64,000 bases of DNA from Thalassospira xianhensis MCCC 1A02616 (GCF_003326475.1 NZ_JPWA01000013.1:62001-126000), one strand, 5' to 3'; shown: positions 9,210-18,293, counted from the first letter of the stretch. Numbers and translations: made by a program. Notes: generated by a model from the letters alone, not told the origin.

Positions 9210-10292
9210 TTGAAAGTTGCACCGATACCGGAAAACGAAAGCGAACGGCAGAAATCGCTTGAAAGCATGGGTATTCTGTCGACACCTCGCGACCCGGAGC
9301 TTGACCGGATCACGCGTCTGGCCGAACGCATTTTCAAGACCGAGTTTACGGCAATTTCGCTGCTTGATGGTGATCGGCAGTTTTTCAAATCCCGGGTCAA
9401 TCTGAGCGCGTCCGAAACATCGCGCGATATTTCGTTCTGCGGTCATGCCATCATGCATGACGCGCCGCTTGTCGTTGGCAATGCAATCAATGACGAGCGT
9501 TTCAGCGACAATCCGCTGGTAGCGGGTGCCCCTCATATCCGGTCTTATGTCGGTGTTCCGCTTGCGAACGCGGAAGGTTTCAAGCTTGGCACGCTTTGCA
9601 TTATCGATTCAAAAACACGCAATTTCTCAGATAGCGAAATCGAAACCCTGAAGGATCTGGCCCACTGGGTCGAAACCGTTCTGGCGCTGCGCTATACCGA
9701 ACGCAGCCAGAAACAGCTTCTGGCCGACCTTGATGCCGCCCATCGCGACGTGATGATCGACAGCCTGACCGGGGTGTGGAACCGCCGCGGGCTTGAGGAA
9801 TTGCTGGCGCGCGAAATGTCAAGTTCGCGGATAAAAGGGGGTTCGGCGGGTATCTTCATGCTCGATATCGACCATTTCAAAAAGGTCAATGACAGCTATG
9901 GCCATCTGATCGGTGACAAGGTGATACAAGAGATTGCCGCAATCATGTCATCCAGCCTGCGCGATCATGACATTGTCGGCCGGTTCGGTGGCGAGGAATT
10001 TGTCTGTATCCTGCCGGGGCTTCGCCTCGAACAGACCATGTATCTGGGTTACAAGCTGTGCGATACGGTGCGAGATCAATGCCGGGTCAGCGATATGAAC
10101 GGCAATCCCGTTCCGATCACAGTCAGTGTCGGAGCGACTTGGATATCCAATGAATCAACGGGACAGTACGAGCCTCACGACATCCTTAGAATTGCCGACG
10201 AGGCCCTTTATGAGGCCAAGGAAAGCGGGCGTGATACCGTACGTTACCGCGCACTTGATTCATTTGGCAGTCTCGACGATCTTAAGGGTTGA
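9210..10292 (+). CDS. GAF-GGDEF diguanylate cyclase (second of a pair)
   Basis: A 360-residue protein with the same layout as the gene before it: GAF core with DISFCGHAI, linker, and GGDEF domain with GGEEF at 260-264 preceded by the I-site RDHD. It should synthesise cyclic di-GMP. The start is TTG at 9210, set by AGGAG 7 nt upstream (9198-9202) and by alignment with the paralogue (KVAPIPENESERQ against ELAPIPHNEAERQ). The last 11 bases overlap the stop region of the convergent DUF4269 gene. Both copies keep all catalytic signatures, so neither looks decayed; they probably differ in ligand or timing. Confidence 0.9.
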   Translation: MKVAPIPENESERQKSLESMGILSTPRDPELDRITRLAERIFKTEFTAISLLDGDRQFFKSRVNLSASETSRDISFCGHAIMHDAPLVVGNAINDERFSDNPLVAGAPHIRSYVGVPLANAEGFKLGTLCIIDSKTRNFSDSEIETLKDLAHWVETVLALRYTERSQKQLLADLDAAHRDVMIDSLTGVWNRRGLEELLAREMSSSRIKGGSAGIFMLDIDHFKKVNDSYGHLIGDKVIQEIAAIMSSSLRDHDIVGRFGGEEFVCILPGLRLEQTMYLGYKLCDTVRDQCRVSDMNGNPVPITVSVGATWISNESTGQYEPHDILRIADEALYEAKESGRDTVRYRALDSFGSLDDLKG

Positions 10293-10935
10293 TCGCGGCC
10301 CTGACCCAATCCCGCAGGGCATCCGGCCCTAGGTCATATAATCCATCAAGCGCGATATAGGGATCCCCACCCAGCGTGAGCAGGCTGGCAAAGGCAGGCT
10401 CGGTTTTGACGCCTTCGCGTTTCAATTGCCGGATGTCTGATGCAAAACTCTCGCCCAGAAGGGCAACCACGCGCGCCTCGACCAGCATATGGCGAAAGCC
10501 GAACTGGCTTTGCGATGGTGTGCCGGTGGCAAAAATTTCGACCGGAAGATCACCCAGAACAAACCGCACGACAATAGCCGGACCGACATGCTGCGTCGCC
10601 GGACGGTGATGCAGCCCAAAACCATCAAGATGACCAAAGGCCGACTGTGCACGGGCTTCAAAACCGCCAAATCCCGGGCAATAGCAGAGAATGTCGATAT
10701 CCGATCCGTCGATATCGAGATTGATCGGAAAAGTTCCGGCAACAATGGGATCAAACCCGGCAAGTCCGTCCCATACGCCATGCTGTATAAGCAGACGGGC
10801 GGCCTTTTGACCGCGCACGGAAACGGATTGCAGAACATCAAGACCACGAAAGGCGTCGGGCATCAGGCTTTTGGGCCAATCCATTACCGGTTGGTTCATT
10901 GATAAATCCATTCCATTTCTTGACCCGTCTGCCAT
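10282..10935 (-). CDS. DUF4269 family protein
   Basis: Up to 217 residues. The segment VAGTFPINLDIDGSDIDILC (about 65-84) is the signature of DUF4269. With its G-T/S and D79-x-D81 arrangement it looks like a nucleotidyltransferase (Pol-beta-like) active site, although no activity is established. The start is uncertain: ATG at 10935, or internal Met codons at residues 9 and 13, are all possible. Its 3' end overlaps the convergent diguanylate cyclase gene by 11 bp. No operon partner. Confidence 0.75.
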   Translation of the reverse strand: MADGSRNGMDLSMNQPVMDWPKSLMPDAFRGLDVLQSVSVRGQKAARLLIQHGVWDGLAGFDPIVAGTFPINLDIDGSDIDILCYCPGFGGFEARAQSAFGHLDGFGLHHRPATQHVGPAIVVRFVLGDLPVEIFATGTPSQSQFGFRHMLVEARVVALLGESFASDIRQLKREGVKTEPAFASLLTLGGDPYIALDGLYDLGPDALRDWVRAAINP

Positions 10936-11025
10936 TGCACGGGATATGTAATGAAATCAAATATTTTTGACGTATGAGCGATCTGTTGATCAGATACCCA
11001 CGCCGATTTCGGGACATGCCATCAC

Positions 11026-11982
11026 ATGCTTGACGTTCTGGCTATCACCAGCCCCATCTTTCTGATCATCGCCTTGGGCTATTTCGCGGTCCGGCAAAAT
11101 ATCATATCGCAGGATGTGGCGCGCGGCATGGGCGCGTTCGTGATGAATTTTGCCCTGCCTGCCCTTCTGATCAAGACGCTATCGGGGCGCGAACCGGCCG
11201 AAATCATTCACGGCGAATTTCTGATCGCCTATGGCGGCGGGTCGCTGATCATGTTGACGCTGGGCATCGCCTATACACGCTTTATTGCGCGGAAATCCTT
11301 TGCCAATGCGACACTGCAGGGTCTTGGCATGTCCTTTTCCAATAGCGGTTTTATCGGTTATCCGGTGGCGGTACAGGTGCTTGGCCCACCGGCAGCAATC
11401 GCGCTTGCACTATGTGTGATGATCGAAACACTAGTAATGATGCCGCTTGTTCTTGTTCTTGGTGACAGTGCCAATAACAATGGCCACGGCCGCCTTCACG
11501 TTCTTGGCAATGCGATAAAAAGCCTTTGCAAGACACCAATCATCATTGCGATTTTTATTGGGCTTTGTCTTGCCCTTACAGGGATCAATCTGCCCGGTCC
11601 GGCCCTGAAGGCAATCGATATGCTGGCCATGGCATCCGGCCCGGTGGCCCTGTTTGTCATCGGTGCAGGACTGGTCGGGTTGAAGCTGAAAGGCATGCGG
11701 ATTGACATGGCCCGCATTGTCTTCGGCAAGCTGGTCCTGCATCCGGTTGCCGTATTCACTCTGGTTTGGATACTGCCGCCAATGGAACCGGTTTTACAGA
11801 TTGCGGCAGTCAGTTTCGCCTGTTCTCCGATGCTGAGCATCTACGCCATCTTTGGGCAACGTTATGGCCATGAAGGATTATGTGCCGCATCTCTCATGGT
11901 TGCGACATTGCTATCCTTCATCACCATTTCAACGGCACTTTGGCTTCTTGATATCACGCAGGTCTTCGGGCCAATGCCCTAA
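11026..11982 (+). CDS. AEC (auxin efflux carrier) family transporter
   Basis: A 318-residue protein with about ten predicted membrane helices in two halves, as in the AEC family of the BART superfamily. Family-like features are the N-terminal ITSPIFLIIALGYFAVRQNI, the half-site SFSNSGFIGYPVAVQVLG and the C-terminal segment SFACSPMLSIYAIFGQRYGHEGL. Bacterial members move small organic acids such as malate or malonate; the substrate here is not known. It is a single gene between the divergent DUF4269 gene and the convergent YHYH gene, with 6 bp between stops on that side. Confidence 0.85.
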   Translation: MLDVLAITSPIFLIIALGYFAVRQNIISQDVARGMGAFVMNFALPALLIKTLSGREPAEIIHGEFLIAYGGGSLIMLTLGIAYTRFIARKSFANATLQGLGMSFSNSGFIGYPVAVQVLGPPAAIALALCVMIETLVMMPLVLVLGDSANNNGHGRLHVLGNAIKSLCKTPIIIAIFIGLCLALTGINLPGPALKAIDMLAMASGPVALFVIGAGLVGLKLKGMRIDMARIVFGKLVLHPVAVFTLVWILPPMEPVLQIAAVSFACSPMLSIYAIFGQRYGHEGLCAASLMVATLLSFITISTALWLLDITQVFGPMP

Positions 11983-11988
11983 GTGGGC

Positions 11989-13047
11989 TTAACCACCCGG
12001 CCCGCGACCACCGTTACGGCCGAATGGCGGCGGAGGAGGACGATCCCCCGGAAAGCCTTTTGGCCCGCCAAAACCACCGCCGGGTCGTTGGCCGCCTGGT
12101 CCACCGCCCGGTCCAAGACCACCCGGCCCCCGGGCAAAGCTTGGATCGGATTGGCCCGCAAGAAAGCGCGGAATGAAAGGGAAGCTTTCCGTCACGAAAT
12201 ACGCATAGGTCCCGCCAGGATATTCAGGGGTAACGGTTTCACGACCATTGGCTTCGTCTAGGTCGCCAAGGCCGGGGATAAATTCATAATCCTCGCCAAA
12301 GGTGCCATCATAACTGCCACCCGGTCCGCCCGGACGCGCACCTTTTTTCACACGCCACGAACTACTCAGCGCCTTGATCCCAGCATCTGGTTTCGCAGGG
12401 TCGCGATAGCCAAACAGGGCGTAGATCGGAAACCCGTCAGCGGCAAAACCGATGCGAATTGAATGCTGTTCCGGTGACCAGCTTTTGATCAGGCCCTTTG
12501 GCATGCCGTGATAGTGATAGGTGCCGTCAGGCTGCACATGGGCGTTGTTTTCATCCAGACCAAGATCAAGGGTGGGCGATATCGCCTCGTACCGCCATCC
12601 GGATTGCCGATCACGTTGCCAGTATTCAGCGGTGAAGGGATCAAATGGTACCCCATTTACCGCAATCCCGAACAGACCGTGCGTGTTTGGCATAAACCGC
12701 CCGGTTCTTTGCGGATTGACCGACAGACGAAACTCAAGCGACTGCGCTTTTATGCTGTTGGGATTGTGACGATTGGGGAAGCTACCGGTCGCGTGATCCG
12801 GGATCGCGTTGGAGCGGATGTAACGATATTGCCCGTCTTCGCGGATATTGACCTCATTGCTGATCGCCCAGGCCTGCCGCACCGGGTTAAGCACCATGGC
12901 CGCGAGCGGCAACATGCCAAGCCCGACCAGTATATTACGGCGCATCCGGTCAATTTCGGGTGCGTGATTACCGCGATAAACGCCTTCATCCAGCTCATGA
13001 TGGTGGTGATCATGCCCATCATGATCATGTTGGCCTTTTTGGGTCAT
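11989..13047 (-). CDS. YHYH domain protein with His-rich N-terminus and Gly/Pro-rich tail
   Basis: The protein has 352 residues from the ATG at 13047, which has GGAAGGAA directly upstream. A His/Asp cluster at residues 7-17 (HDHDGHDHHHH) comes first. It is followed by a signal-like segment, RMRRNILVGLGMLPLAAM, whose twin arginine suggests Tat export. The core contains the diagnostic TYHYHGMP, with SIRIGFAADGFPIYALFGY nearby, as in the YHYH family of exported proteins of unknown function. Roughly the last 60 residues are Gly/Pro-rich and probably disordered. The frame is open upstream to 13095, but that extension crosses a 12-base G tract and is rejected. Function unknown; metal handling is a guess from the His content. 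Confidence 0.75.
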   Translation of the reverse strand: MTQKGQHDHDGHDHHHHELDEGVYRGNHAPEIDRMRRNILVGLGMLPLAAMVLNPVRQAWAISNEVNIREDGQYRYIRSNAIPDHATGSFPNRHNPNSIKAQSLEFRLSVNPQRTGRFMPNTHGLFGIAVNGVPFDPFTAEYWQRDRQSGWRYEAISPTLDLGLDENNAHVQPDGTYHYHGMPKGLIKSWSPEQHSIRIGFAADGFPIYALFGYRDPAKPDAGIKALSSSWRVKKGARPGGPGGSYDGTFGEDYEFIPGLGDLDEANGRETVTPEYPGGTYAYFVTESFPFIPRFLAGQSDPSFARGPGGLGPGGGPGGQRPGGGFGGPKGFPGDRPPPPPFGRNGGRGPGG

Positions 13048-13053
13048 TTCCTT

Positions 13054-13065
13054 CCCCCCCCCCCC
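13054..13065 (-). repeat. G12 homopolymer overlapping the YHYH gene's ribosome binding region
   Basis: Twelve consecutive C on the plus strand read as G12 in the mRNA of the YHYH gene, six bases before its ATG (13047). The Shine-Dalgarno-like purines adjoin the tract. It is the longest homopolymer noticed in the window. Confidence 0.9.
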
Positions 13066-13151
13066 TGTTTCTTCCCCCGACCGGACGGCTCCCAATGCCG
13101 TCCGGTTTTATAGTGGGGACTGAAACCGAAGGATTCCAGTAAAAAGACGTC

Positions 13152-15014
13152 CTAAGTGGTCGCTTCCCCGGCATGGGCAAGGATTTCTTCGGCCTCGCGG
13201 ATTTCCTGCTGCTGGGCCCACATTTCGGCATAGAGGCCGTCCTGTGCCAGAAGGTCCTGATGGCGGCCGCGTTCGGCGACCTGCCCGTCACGCAGCACGA
13301 TGATTTCATCGGCATCAATCACGGTCGAAAGCCTGTGCGCGATCACAAGCGTCGTATGCCCGCGCGACACATCGCGAAGGGCCTGCTGGATATCTTTTTC
13401 GGTGCGGGTATCAAGGGCCGATGTTGCCTCGTCAAAGATCATGACTTTCGGACGTTTCAGTAACATACGCGCAATCGACACACGCTGTTTTTCGCCGCCG
13501 GAAAGTTTAAGTCCGCGTTCACCCACCATGGTTTTAAAGCCCTGCGGCAGACCGGCGATGAAACCATCGATACTGGCGAGTTTGGCAGCATTGGTGATTT
13601 CTTCCTCGTCCGCACCGGGACGGCCATAGGCAATGTTATAGGCAATCGTATCGTTAAACAGGACCGTATCCTGCGGCACGATACCAATTGAGCGACGCAA
13701 GGATGTCTGCGACACATCACGGATATCCTGCCCGTCAATCGTGATCCGCCCGGATGAGACATCATAGAAACGGAACATCAGGCGGGTCAGAGTCGATTTG
13801 CCCGCCCCGCTTGGCCCGACAACGGCAACGGTTTTGCCCGCCGGGACATCGAAACTGACACCTTTCAGAATCTGACGATCAGGGTTATAGGCGAATTTGA
13901 CATCCTCGAACCGGATTGCCGCCTCGCCACAAGCCAGTGCCGGTGCCCCGATCTTGTCTTCAACTTCCTTTTCGACGTCGAGTAACGAAAACATGCGTTC
14001 CATGTCAGTCAGCGATTGCTTGATCTGACGATAGACGAAGCCAAGGAAGTTGAGCGGCATGTAAAGCTGCAGCAGATAGGTATTAACCAGAACAAAATCG
14101 CCTACGGTCATATTGCCATCCTGAACACCCTTGGCCGCCAGAAGCATGTTCAGAACCAGACCGACCGCAATGATCGCACCCTGCCCGATATTGAGTTTGG
14201 ACAGGGATTCCTGTGACTTCACCGCAGCCGTTTCATAGCCGCGCAGGGCGTTATCATAACGACGGGATTCGTGATCCTCGTTATTGAAATACTTGACCGT
14301 TTCGTAGTTGATCAGGCTGTCGATGGCCTTGGTGTTCGCTTCGTCATCGCGCTGGTTCATTTCGCGGCGGAACTTCATGCGCCATTCGGTGACGATCAGG
14401 GTGAACGCGATATAGATCACGATGGTGACAAACGTGATCAGCGCGAACCAGAAATCATAAAGCACCCACAGAATGCCCGACACCATGAAGATTTCAAGCA
14501 GGGTCGGCAGAATGTTAAACAGCATGAAGGACAAAAGGAATTCAATCCCCTTGACCCCGCGTTCAATGGCGCGCGAAAGACCGCCCATCTGACGATCCAG
14601 ATGGAACCGCAGTGACAGGGCATGCAGATGTTCAAAAACGCCAAGGGCGGATGTCCGGATGGCGCGTTGTGCGACCTTGGCAAAGACGGCGTCGCGCAAT
14701 TCCCCGAAGGCCGAAGATAAGACTCGCACAAGCCCGTAAGCGACGATCATCCCCACCGGAACCACTATGAGGGAAGTCGTGTCAGCACCTGCGGAACCGG
14801 CGCCGGCTTTTCCGCCACCAAGAGCATCAACCGCGTATTTATACAGAACCGGGACATAAACGTTGGCGATCTTCGCCCCGACCAGAAACAGCAGGGCGAT
14901 AACCACACGGGTCTTGAGCTCGAACTCGCCACGCGGCCACAAATACGGCAAAAAAGTTTTAACAACACCAAATTCAGCGCGGGCTGATGGCTGGTTATCA
15001 CCCATGTTTTTCAA
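13152..15014 (-). CDS. Atm1-type ABC exporter, fused membrane and ATPase domains
   Basis: A 620-residue half-transporter: six-helix membrane domain (about residues 25-330), then ATPase. Walker A GPSGAGKST, signature LSGGEKQRV, Walker B VMIFDEATSALD and the H-loop VIAHRLST are intact. The membrane part has KANTKAIDSLINYETVKYFNNE, the characteristic Atm1/ABCB7/HMT1 segment, so it probably exports glutathione-linked metal or sulfur species across the inner membrane as a homodimer. The start is TTG at 15014, supported by AGGGG eight nt upstream; an ATG at 15005 is the alternative. It is divergent from proA across a gap of about 300 bp. Confidence 0.88.
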   Translation of the reverse strand: MKNMGDNQPSARAEFGVVKTFLPYLWPRGEFELKTRVVIALLFLVGAKIANVYVPVLYKYAVDALGGGKAGAGSAGADTTSLIVVPVGMIVAYGLVRVLSSAFGELRDAVFAKVAQRAIRTSALGVFEHLHALSLRFHLDRQMGGLSRAIERGVKGIEFLLSFMLFNILPTLLEIFMVSGILWVLYDFWFALITFVTIVIYIAFTLIVTEWRMKFRREMNQRDDEANTKAIDSLINYETVKYFNNEDHESRRYDNALRGYETAAVKSQESLSKLNIGQGAIIAVGLVLNMLLAAKGVQDGNMTVGDFVLVNTYLLQLYMPLNFLGFVYRQIKQSLTDMERMFSLLDVEKEVEDKIGAPALACGEAAIRFEDVKFAYNPDRQILKGVSFDVPAGKTVAVVGPSGAGKSTLTRLMFRFYDVSSGRITIDGQDIRDVSQTSLRRSIGIVPQDTVLFNDTIAYNIAYGRPGADEEEITNAAKLASIDGFIAGLPQGFKTMVGERGLKLSGGEKQRVSIARMLLKRPKVMIFDEATSALDTRTEKDIQQALRDVSRGHTTLVIAHRLSTVIDADEIIVLRDGQVAERGRHQDLLAQDGLYAEMWAQQQEIREAEEILAHAGEATT

Positions 15015-15311
15015 GTTCTTATCCCCTGGTGGGTACCATGTGGCGTGTCCGACACAGCCCCGACTTTCTGATTGACGTCCCGCTTTCCCAAAACAACAGA
15101 TGGCCCGTATTCAATGATTTGGCAAGCAAGCCGGACAAGAAAGCATGTCTTGCCGTCTACGGGATAGTTCGCAAAACATTGATTTATCGTTCCTAGATGA
15201 TTGCAGTTGCGCGGTCAGAGGGATATTTTGTCAAATTGTCGATAAAATTACGATAAGCCCGCCCGGGAAATTCCGGCCCGCGGGACATCTTCAAGGAACG
15301 GAACCAGGACC
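15015..15311. other. Divergent intergenic region between the Atm1-type gene and proA
   Basis: These 297 bp hold no convincing gene. The part near proA is AT-richer (about 15228-15256) and contains TTGTCA followed by GATAAA/TACGAT-like hexamers that could be a promoter; the match is too weak to fix. Nothing else recognised. Confidence 0.4.
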
Positions 15312-16598
15312 ATGACGGCACTTGCCAGCATCGAAAACCAGAACATCACAGCATTGATGCGCGACATGGGCATCAATGCCCGTGAAGCTTCGCTGAAACT
15401 GGCACAGGTCCCGTCCGAACCAAAAACCGCCGCCCTTAAGATAGCCGCACGCAAATTGCGCGAAAATGCCGATATCATTTTGGCCGCCAATGCGCGTGAC
15501 ATGGAAGCAGGTCGTGCCAAGGGCCTGACGCCCGCATTGCTGGACCGCCTTGCGCTTGATCCCGCACGTATCGAAAGCATGGCGTCCGGTGTCGAGGCGG
15601 TTGCGAACCTTGCCGATCCGGTGGGTCGCGAGCTTGCCCGCTGGAGCCCCGAGCGCAACGGTCTTGATATCGCACGCGTGTCCGTGCCGCTTGGCGTGAT
15701 CGGCATCATTTATGAAAGCCGCCCGAATGTGACGGCCGATGCAGGTGCCATGTGCATCAAATCGGGCAATGCCGCAATCCTGCGCGGCGGTTCGGAAAGC
15801 TTCAATTCATCACGTGCGATTTTTGATTGCATGCTTGCAGGTATTCTTGATGCCGGTTTGCCTGAACACGCCCTTCAGATGATCCCGGTGACGGATCGCG
15901 CCGCCGTTGGCGAGATGCTGAAACTGTCCGATTACATCGATGTCATTGTCCCGCGCGGCGGCAAGTCGCTGATATCGCGGATTACCGATGAAAGCCGCAT
16001 TCCGCTGTTCAAGCATCTGGAAGGGCTTTGCCATACCTATATCCATACCAGTGCGGACCAGTCCAAAGTCGTCGATATCGTCGTGAATGCCAAAATGCGC
16101 CGGACCGGCATTTGCGGTGCGACCGAAACCATCCTGATTGATCAGGCGGTTGCCGATGATCTGTTACCGAAAATTGCCGCCGCCCTTGCCGACAAGGGTT
16201 GCGAATTGCGCGGCGATGCCAGCGCGCAGAAAGCTGACAACCGCATCCTGCCCGCAACGGACGAGGATTGGGTCACCGAGTATCTTGATGCGATTGTATC
16301 GATCAAGGTCATCAATGGCGTCGATGAGGCGGTCAACCATATCAACACATATGGATCACATCACACCGACGCCATTTTGGCCGAGGATGCCGATGCGACC
16401 GCGATCTTCCTGAACGGTATTGATTCCGGCATCGTGATCGTCAACGCATCGACCCAGTTTGCCGATGGCGGCGAATTTGGCATGGGGGCTGAAATCGGCA
16501 TTTCGACGGGTAAACTGCATGCACGTGGCCCCGTCGGAGTCGAACAGCTGACCAGCTATAAATACATCGTGCGCGGCACCGGCCAGACCCGCCCATGA
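15312..16598 (+). CDS. proA: Glutamate-5-semialdehyde dehydrogenase (gamma-glutamyl phosphate reductase)
   Basis: A 428-residue aldehyde-dehydrogenase-superfamily enzyme that reduces gamma-glutamyl phosphate to glutamate semialdehyde in proline synthesis, using NADPH. Diagnostic segments are VPLGVIGIIYESRPNVTADA, IKSGNAAILRGG, DVIVPRGGKSLI and the catalytic Cys region MRRTGICGATETI. It ends with NASTQFADGGEFGMGAEIGISTGKLHARGP. It is the first gene of proA-nadD-rsfS-rlmH, with the stop overlapping the nadD start (ATGA). proB is usually just upstream in relatives but is not here. Confidence 0.96.
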   Translation: MTALASIENQNITALMRDMGINAREASLKLAQVPSEPKTAALKIAARKLRENADIILAANARDMEAGRAKGLTPALLDRLALDPARIESMASGVEAVANLADPVGRELARWSPERNGLDIARVSVPLGVIGIIYESRPNVTADAGAMCIKSGNAAILRGGSESFNSSRAIFDCMLAGILDAGLPEHALQMIPVTDRAAVGEMLKLSDYIDVIVPRGGKSLISRITDESRIPLFKHLEGLCHTYIHTSADQSKVVDIVVNAKMRRTGICGATETILIDQAVADDLLPKIAAALADKGCELRGDASAQKADNRILPATDEDWVTEYLDAIVSIKVINGVDEAVNHINTYGSHHTDAILAEDADATAIFLNGIDSGIVIVNASTQFADGGEFGMGAEIGISTGKLHARGPVGVEQLTSYKYIVRGTGQTRP

Positions 16599-17203
16599 GC
16601 TTTTCGACGCCCAGAAGTCATAGTGCCCCACCCCGCGTCGGATTGCTGGGCGGATCATTCAATCCGGCGCATGAAGGGCATCTGCATATATCGCTCGAAG
16701 CGTTGAAAAGCCTGCGTCTTGATGCGGTCTGGTGGCTGGTGTCGCCGCAAAACCCACTCAAGCCCACGCAGGGCATGGCAGACCTTGCCGACCGCTTCGA
16801 TTCGGCACTGATGATGGCAAAGCATCCCCGCATTGTTGTTTCTGCAATTGAATCAGAACTTGGAACCCGCTATACGGCCGACACTCTCGCAGCCTTGCAG
16901 CGTCGTTTTACCCGAACGCGGTTCGTATGGCTGATGGGGGCGGACAATCTGGCCCAGTTTCATAAATGGAAATGGTGGGACAGGTTGATTTTGCGCGCTC
17001 CCATTGCGGTCCTTGACCGTGAGGGGTATTCTAACAAGGCATTGTCCGGGACGGCAGCCAAGCGTATGGAACGCTGGCGCATCCCATCGGACAGGGCGGG
17101 TTTGCTGGCCGATCTCGATGTTCCGGCCTGGGTTTACCTGCCAATAAAGCGCCATCCGGCCTCTTCGACCGCAATCCGCGCCGAAGGCAGATGGCAGGTT
17201 TGA
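16595..17203 (+). CDS. nadD: Nicotinate-nucleotide adenylyltransferase
   Basis: A 202-residue nucleotidyltransferase that adenylates nicotinate mononucleotide to deamido-NAD, the step shared by NAD de novo and salvage routes. The ATP-binding motif GLLGGSFNPAHEGHLHIS is at about residues 15-32. WWLVSPQNPLK and WLMGADNLAQFHKWKWW are typical of NadD, and the C-terminal SSTAIR closes the active site. The ATG overlaps the proA stop by 4 bp, indicating translational coupling. Confidence 0.95.
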   Translation: MSFSTPRSHSAPPRVGLLGGSFNPAHEGHLHISLEALKSLRLDAVWWLVSPQNPLKPTQGMADLADRFDSALMMAKHPRIVVSAIESELGTRYTADTLAALQRRFTRTRFVWLMGADNLAQFHKWKWWDRLILRAPIAVLDREGYSNKALSGTAAKRMERWRIPSDRAGLLADLDVPAWVYLPIKRHPASSTAIRAEGRWQV

Positions 17204-17257
17204 CCGGCGGGAATTTCCCGAATCCGAAACGGATTGGGCTTTCTCGCGTAAATTGAG

Positions 17258-17647
17258 GTGGCGACCATAGGTACCGCAAAAAAGACTCTGACCCCGGGCG
17301 AGCTCCTTGCCCTTATTCAGAGCACGCTCGAAGACGACAAGGCCGAAGACCTTGTCACCATTGATCTGACCGATAAAACCTCCCTTGCCGATCATATGAT
17401 CATTGCAACCGGCTCATCCTCCAGACGGGTGGCGTCGATGGCAGAACATATTGTCGAAAAGCTGAAAGATGCCGGCCAGGGCCGAGCAATGGCTGAAGGC
17501 AAGGAGCAGGGTGACTGGGTGCTGGTTGATGCCGGTGATGTCATCGTTCATCTGTTCCGCCCGGAAGTTCGCGCGTTCTACAACATCGAACAGATGTGGG
17601 GCGTTGAGAACCCGGCGCTTAAACAGCAGGCGGCGCGGCTGTATTAA
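17258..17647 (+). CDS. rsfS: Ribosome silencing factor RsfS
   Basis: A 129-residue RsfS/Iojap protein that binds ribosomal protein L14 and prevents subunit joining when nutrients fall. The conserved core is seen in AEDLVTIDLTDKTSLADHMIIATGSS, EGKEQGDWVLVDAGDVIVHLFRPEVRAFYNIEQMW. No in-frame ATG lies before the core; the first plausible start is GTG at 17258, whose own upstream sequence is a poor ribosome binding site. GAGGTG at 17255-17260 is ideally spaced for the ATA codon at 17267, so an unusual start cannot be excluded. Third gene of the proA operon. Confidence 0.93.
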   Translation: MATIGTAKKTLTPGELLALIQSTLEDDKAEDLVTIDLTDKTSLADHMIIATGSSSRRVASMAEHIVEKLKDAGQGRAMAEGKEQGDWVLVDAGDVIVHLFRPEVRAFYNIEQMWGVENPALKQQAARLY

Positions 17648-17730
17648 TACAGTCCGCCCCGGTTTGCCCTGACCACCGCGGGGATTGGCCATCGGTGCCC
17701 CCCAAGGCGGGCCGGAACCGGATCGGAAAG

Positions 17731-18189
17731 ATGCAAATTACCCTTGCTGCAGTGGGCCGAATAAAGAACGGCCCCGAAAAAGATCTTTTTGACCATTACG
17801 CAGCGCGCCTGCGCTGGCCCTTTGCCGTGCGGGAAGTCGAAGAAAAGAAAAAACTTCCGCCCAATCAGCTTAAAGACCGCGAGGCAGAGCTTTTGCTGGG
17901 CGTTATTCCCGATAATGCCTTTCTGATCGCGCTTGATGAGCGCGGGCGCGAATACGGTTCCATCGATTTTGCGACAAAGCTTGAAGGCTGGATCGATCAG
18001 TATGCCGGAAACATTGCCTTTGCCATTGGCGGGGCCGACGGGCATGGGGACGCCATCAAATCGCGCGCCAATACGCTTTGGTCTCTTGGCAAGGCGACAT
18101 GGCCACATATGCTGGTGCGCGCCCTGATTGCCGAACAGCTTTTCCGCGCCCACGCCATCCAGACCAATCATCCCTATCACCGGGAATAA
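17731..18189 (+). CDS. rlmH: 23S rRNA (pseudouridine1915-N3)-methyltransferase
   Basis: The protein has 152 residues from the ATG at 17731, beginning MQITLAAVGRIKNGPEKDL; E. coli RlmH has 155. It methylates pseudouridine 1915 in helix 69 of 23S rRNA using SAM. The SPOUT knot is visible in FLIALDERGREYGSIDFA and IAFAIGGADGHGDAIKSRA, and the C-terminal HMLVRALIAEQLFRAHAIQTNHPYHR is diagnostic. An upstream in-frame GTG at 17695 would add a non-conserved 12 residues and is rejected. Last gene of the proA-nadD-rsfS-rlmH group. Confidence 0.95.
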   Translation: MQITLAAVGRIKNGPEKDLFDHYAARLRWPFAVREVEEKKKLPPNQLKDREAELLLGVIPDNAFLIALDERGREYGSIDFATKLEGWIDQYAGNIAFAIGGADGHGDAIKSRANTLWSLGKATWPHMLVRALIAEQLFRAHAIQTNHPYHRE

Positions 18190-18293
18190 CCTCCAAAATC
18201 ACCAAAAGCATCGTTTCCCCCCCACTCTTGGATAAGTTGTTTCAAAATTTGTCCGTGAGTATTCCTTTATCTGTTTGAGAAGGGGAATTAACG

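Noticed and set aside
18213-18223. C7 run in the rlmH-lipoprotein gap
   Set aside because: Too short and too far from the start codon to argue for phase variation.
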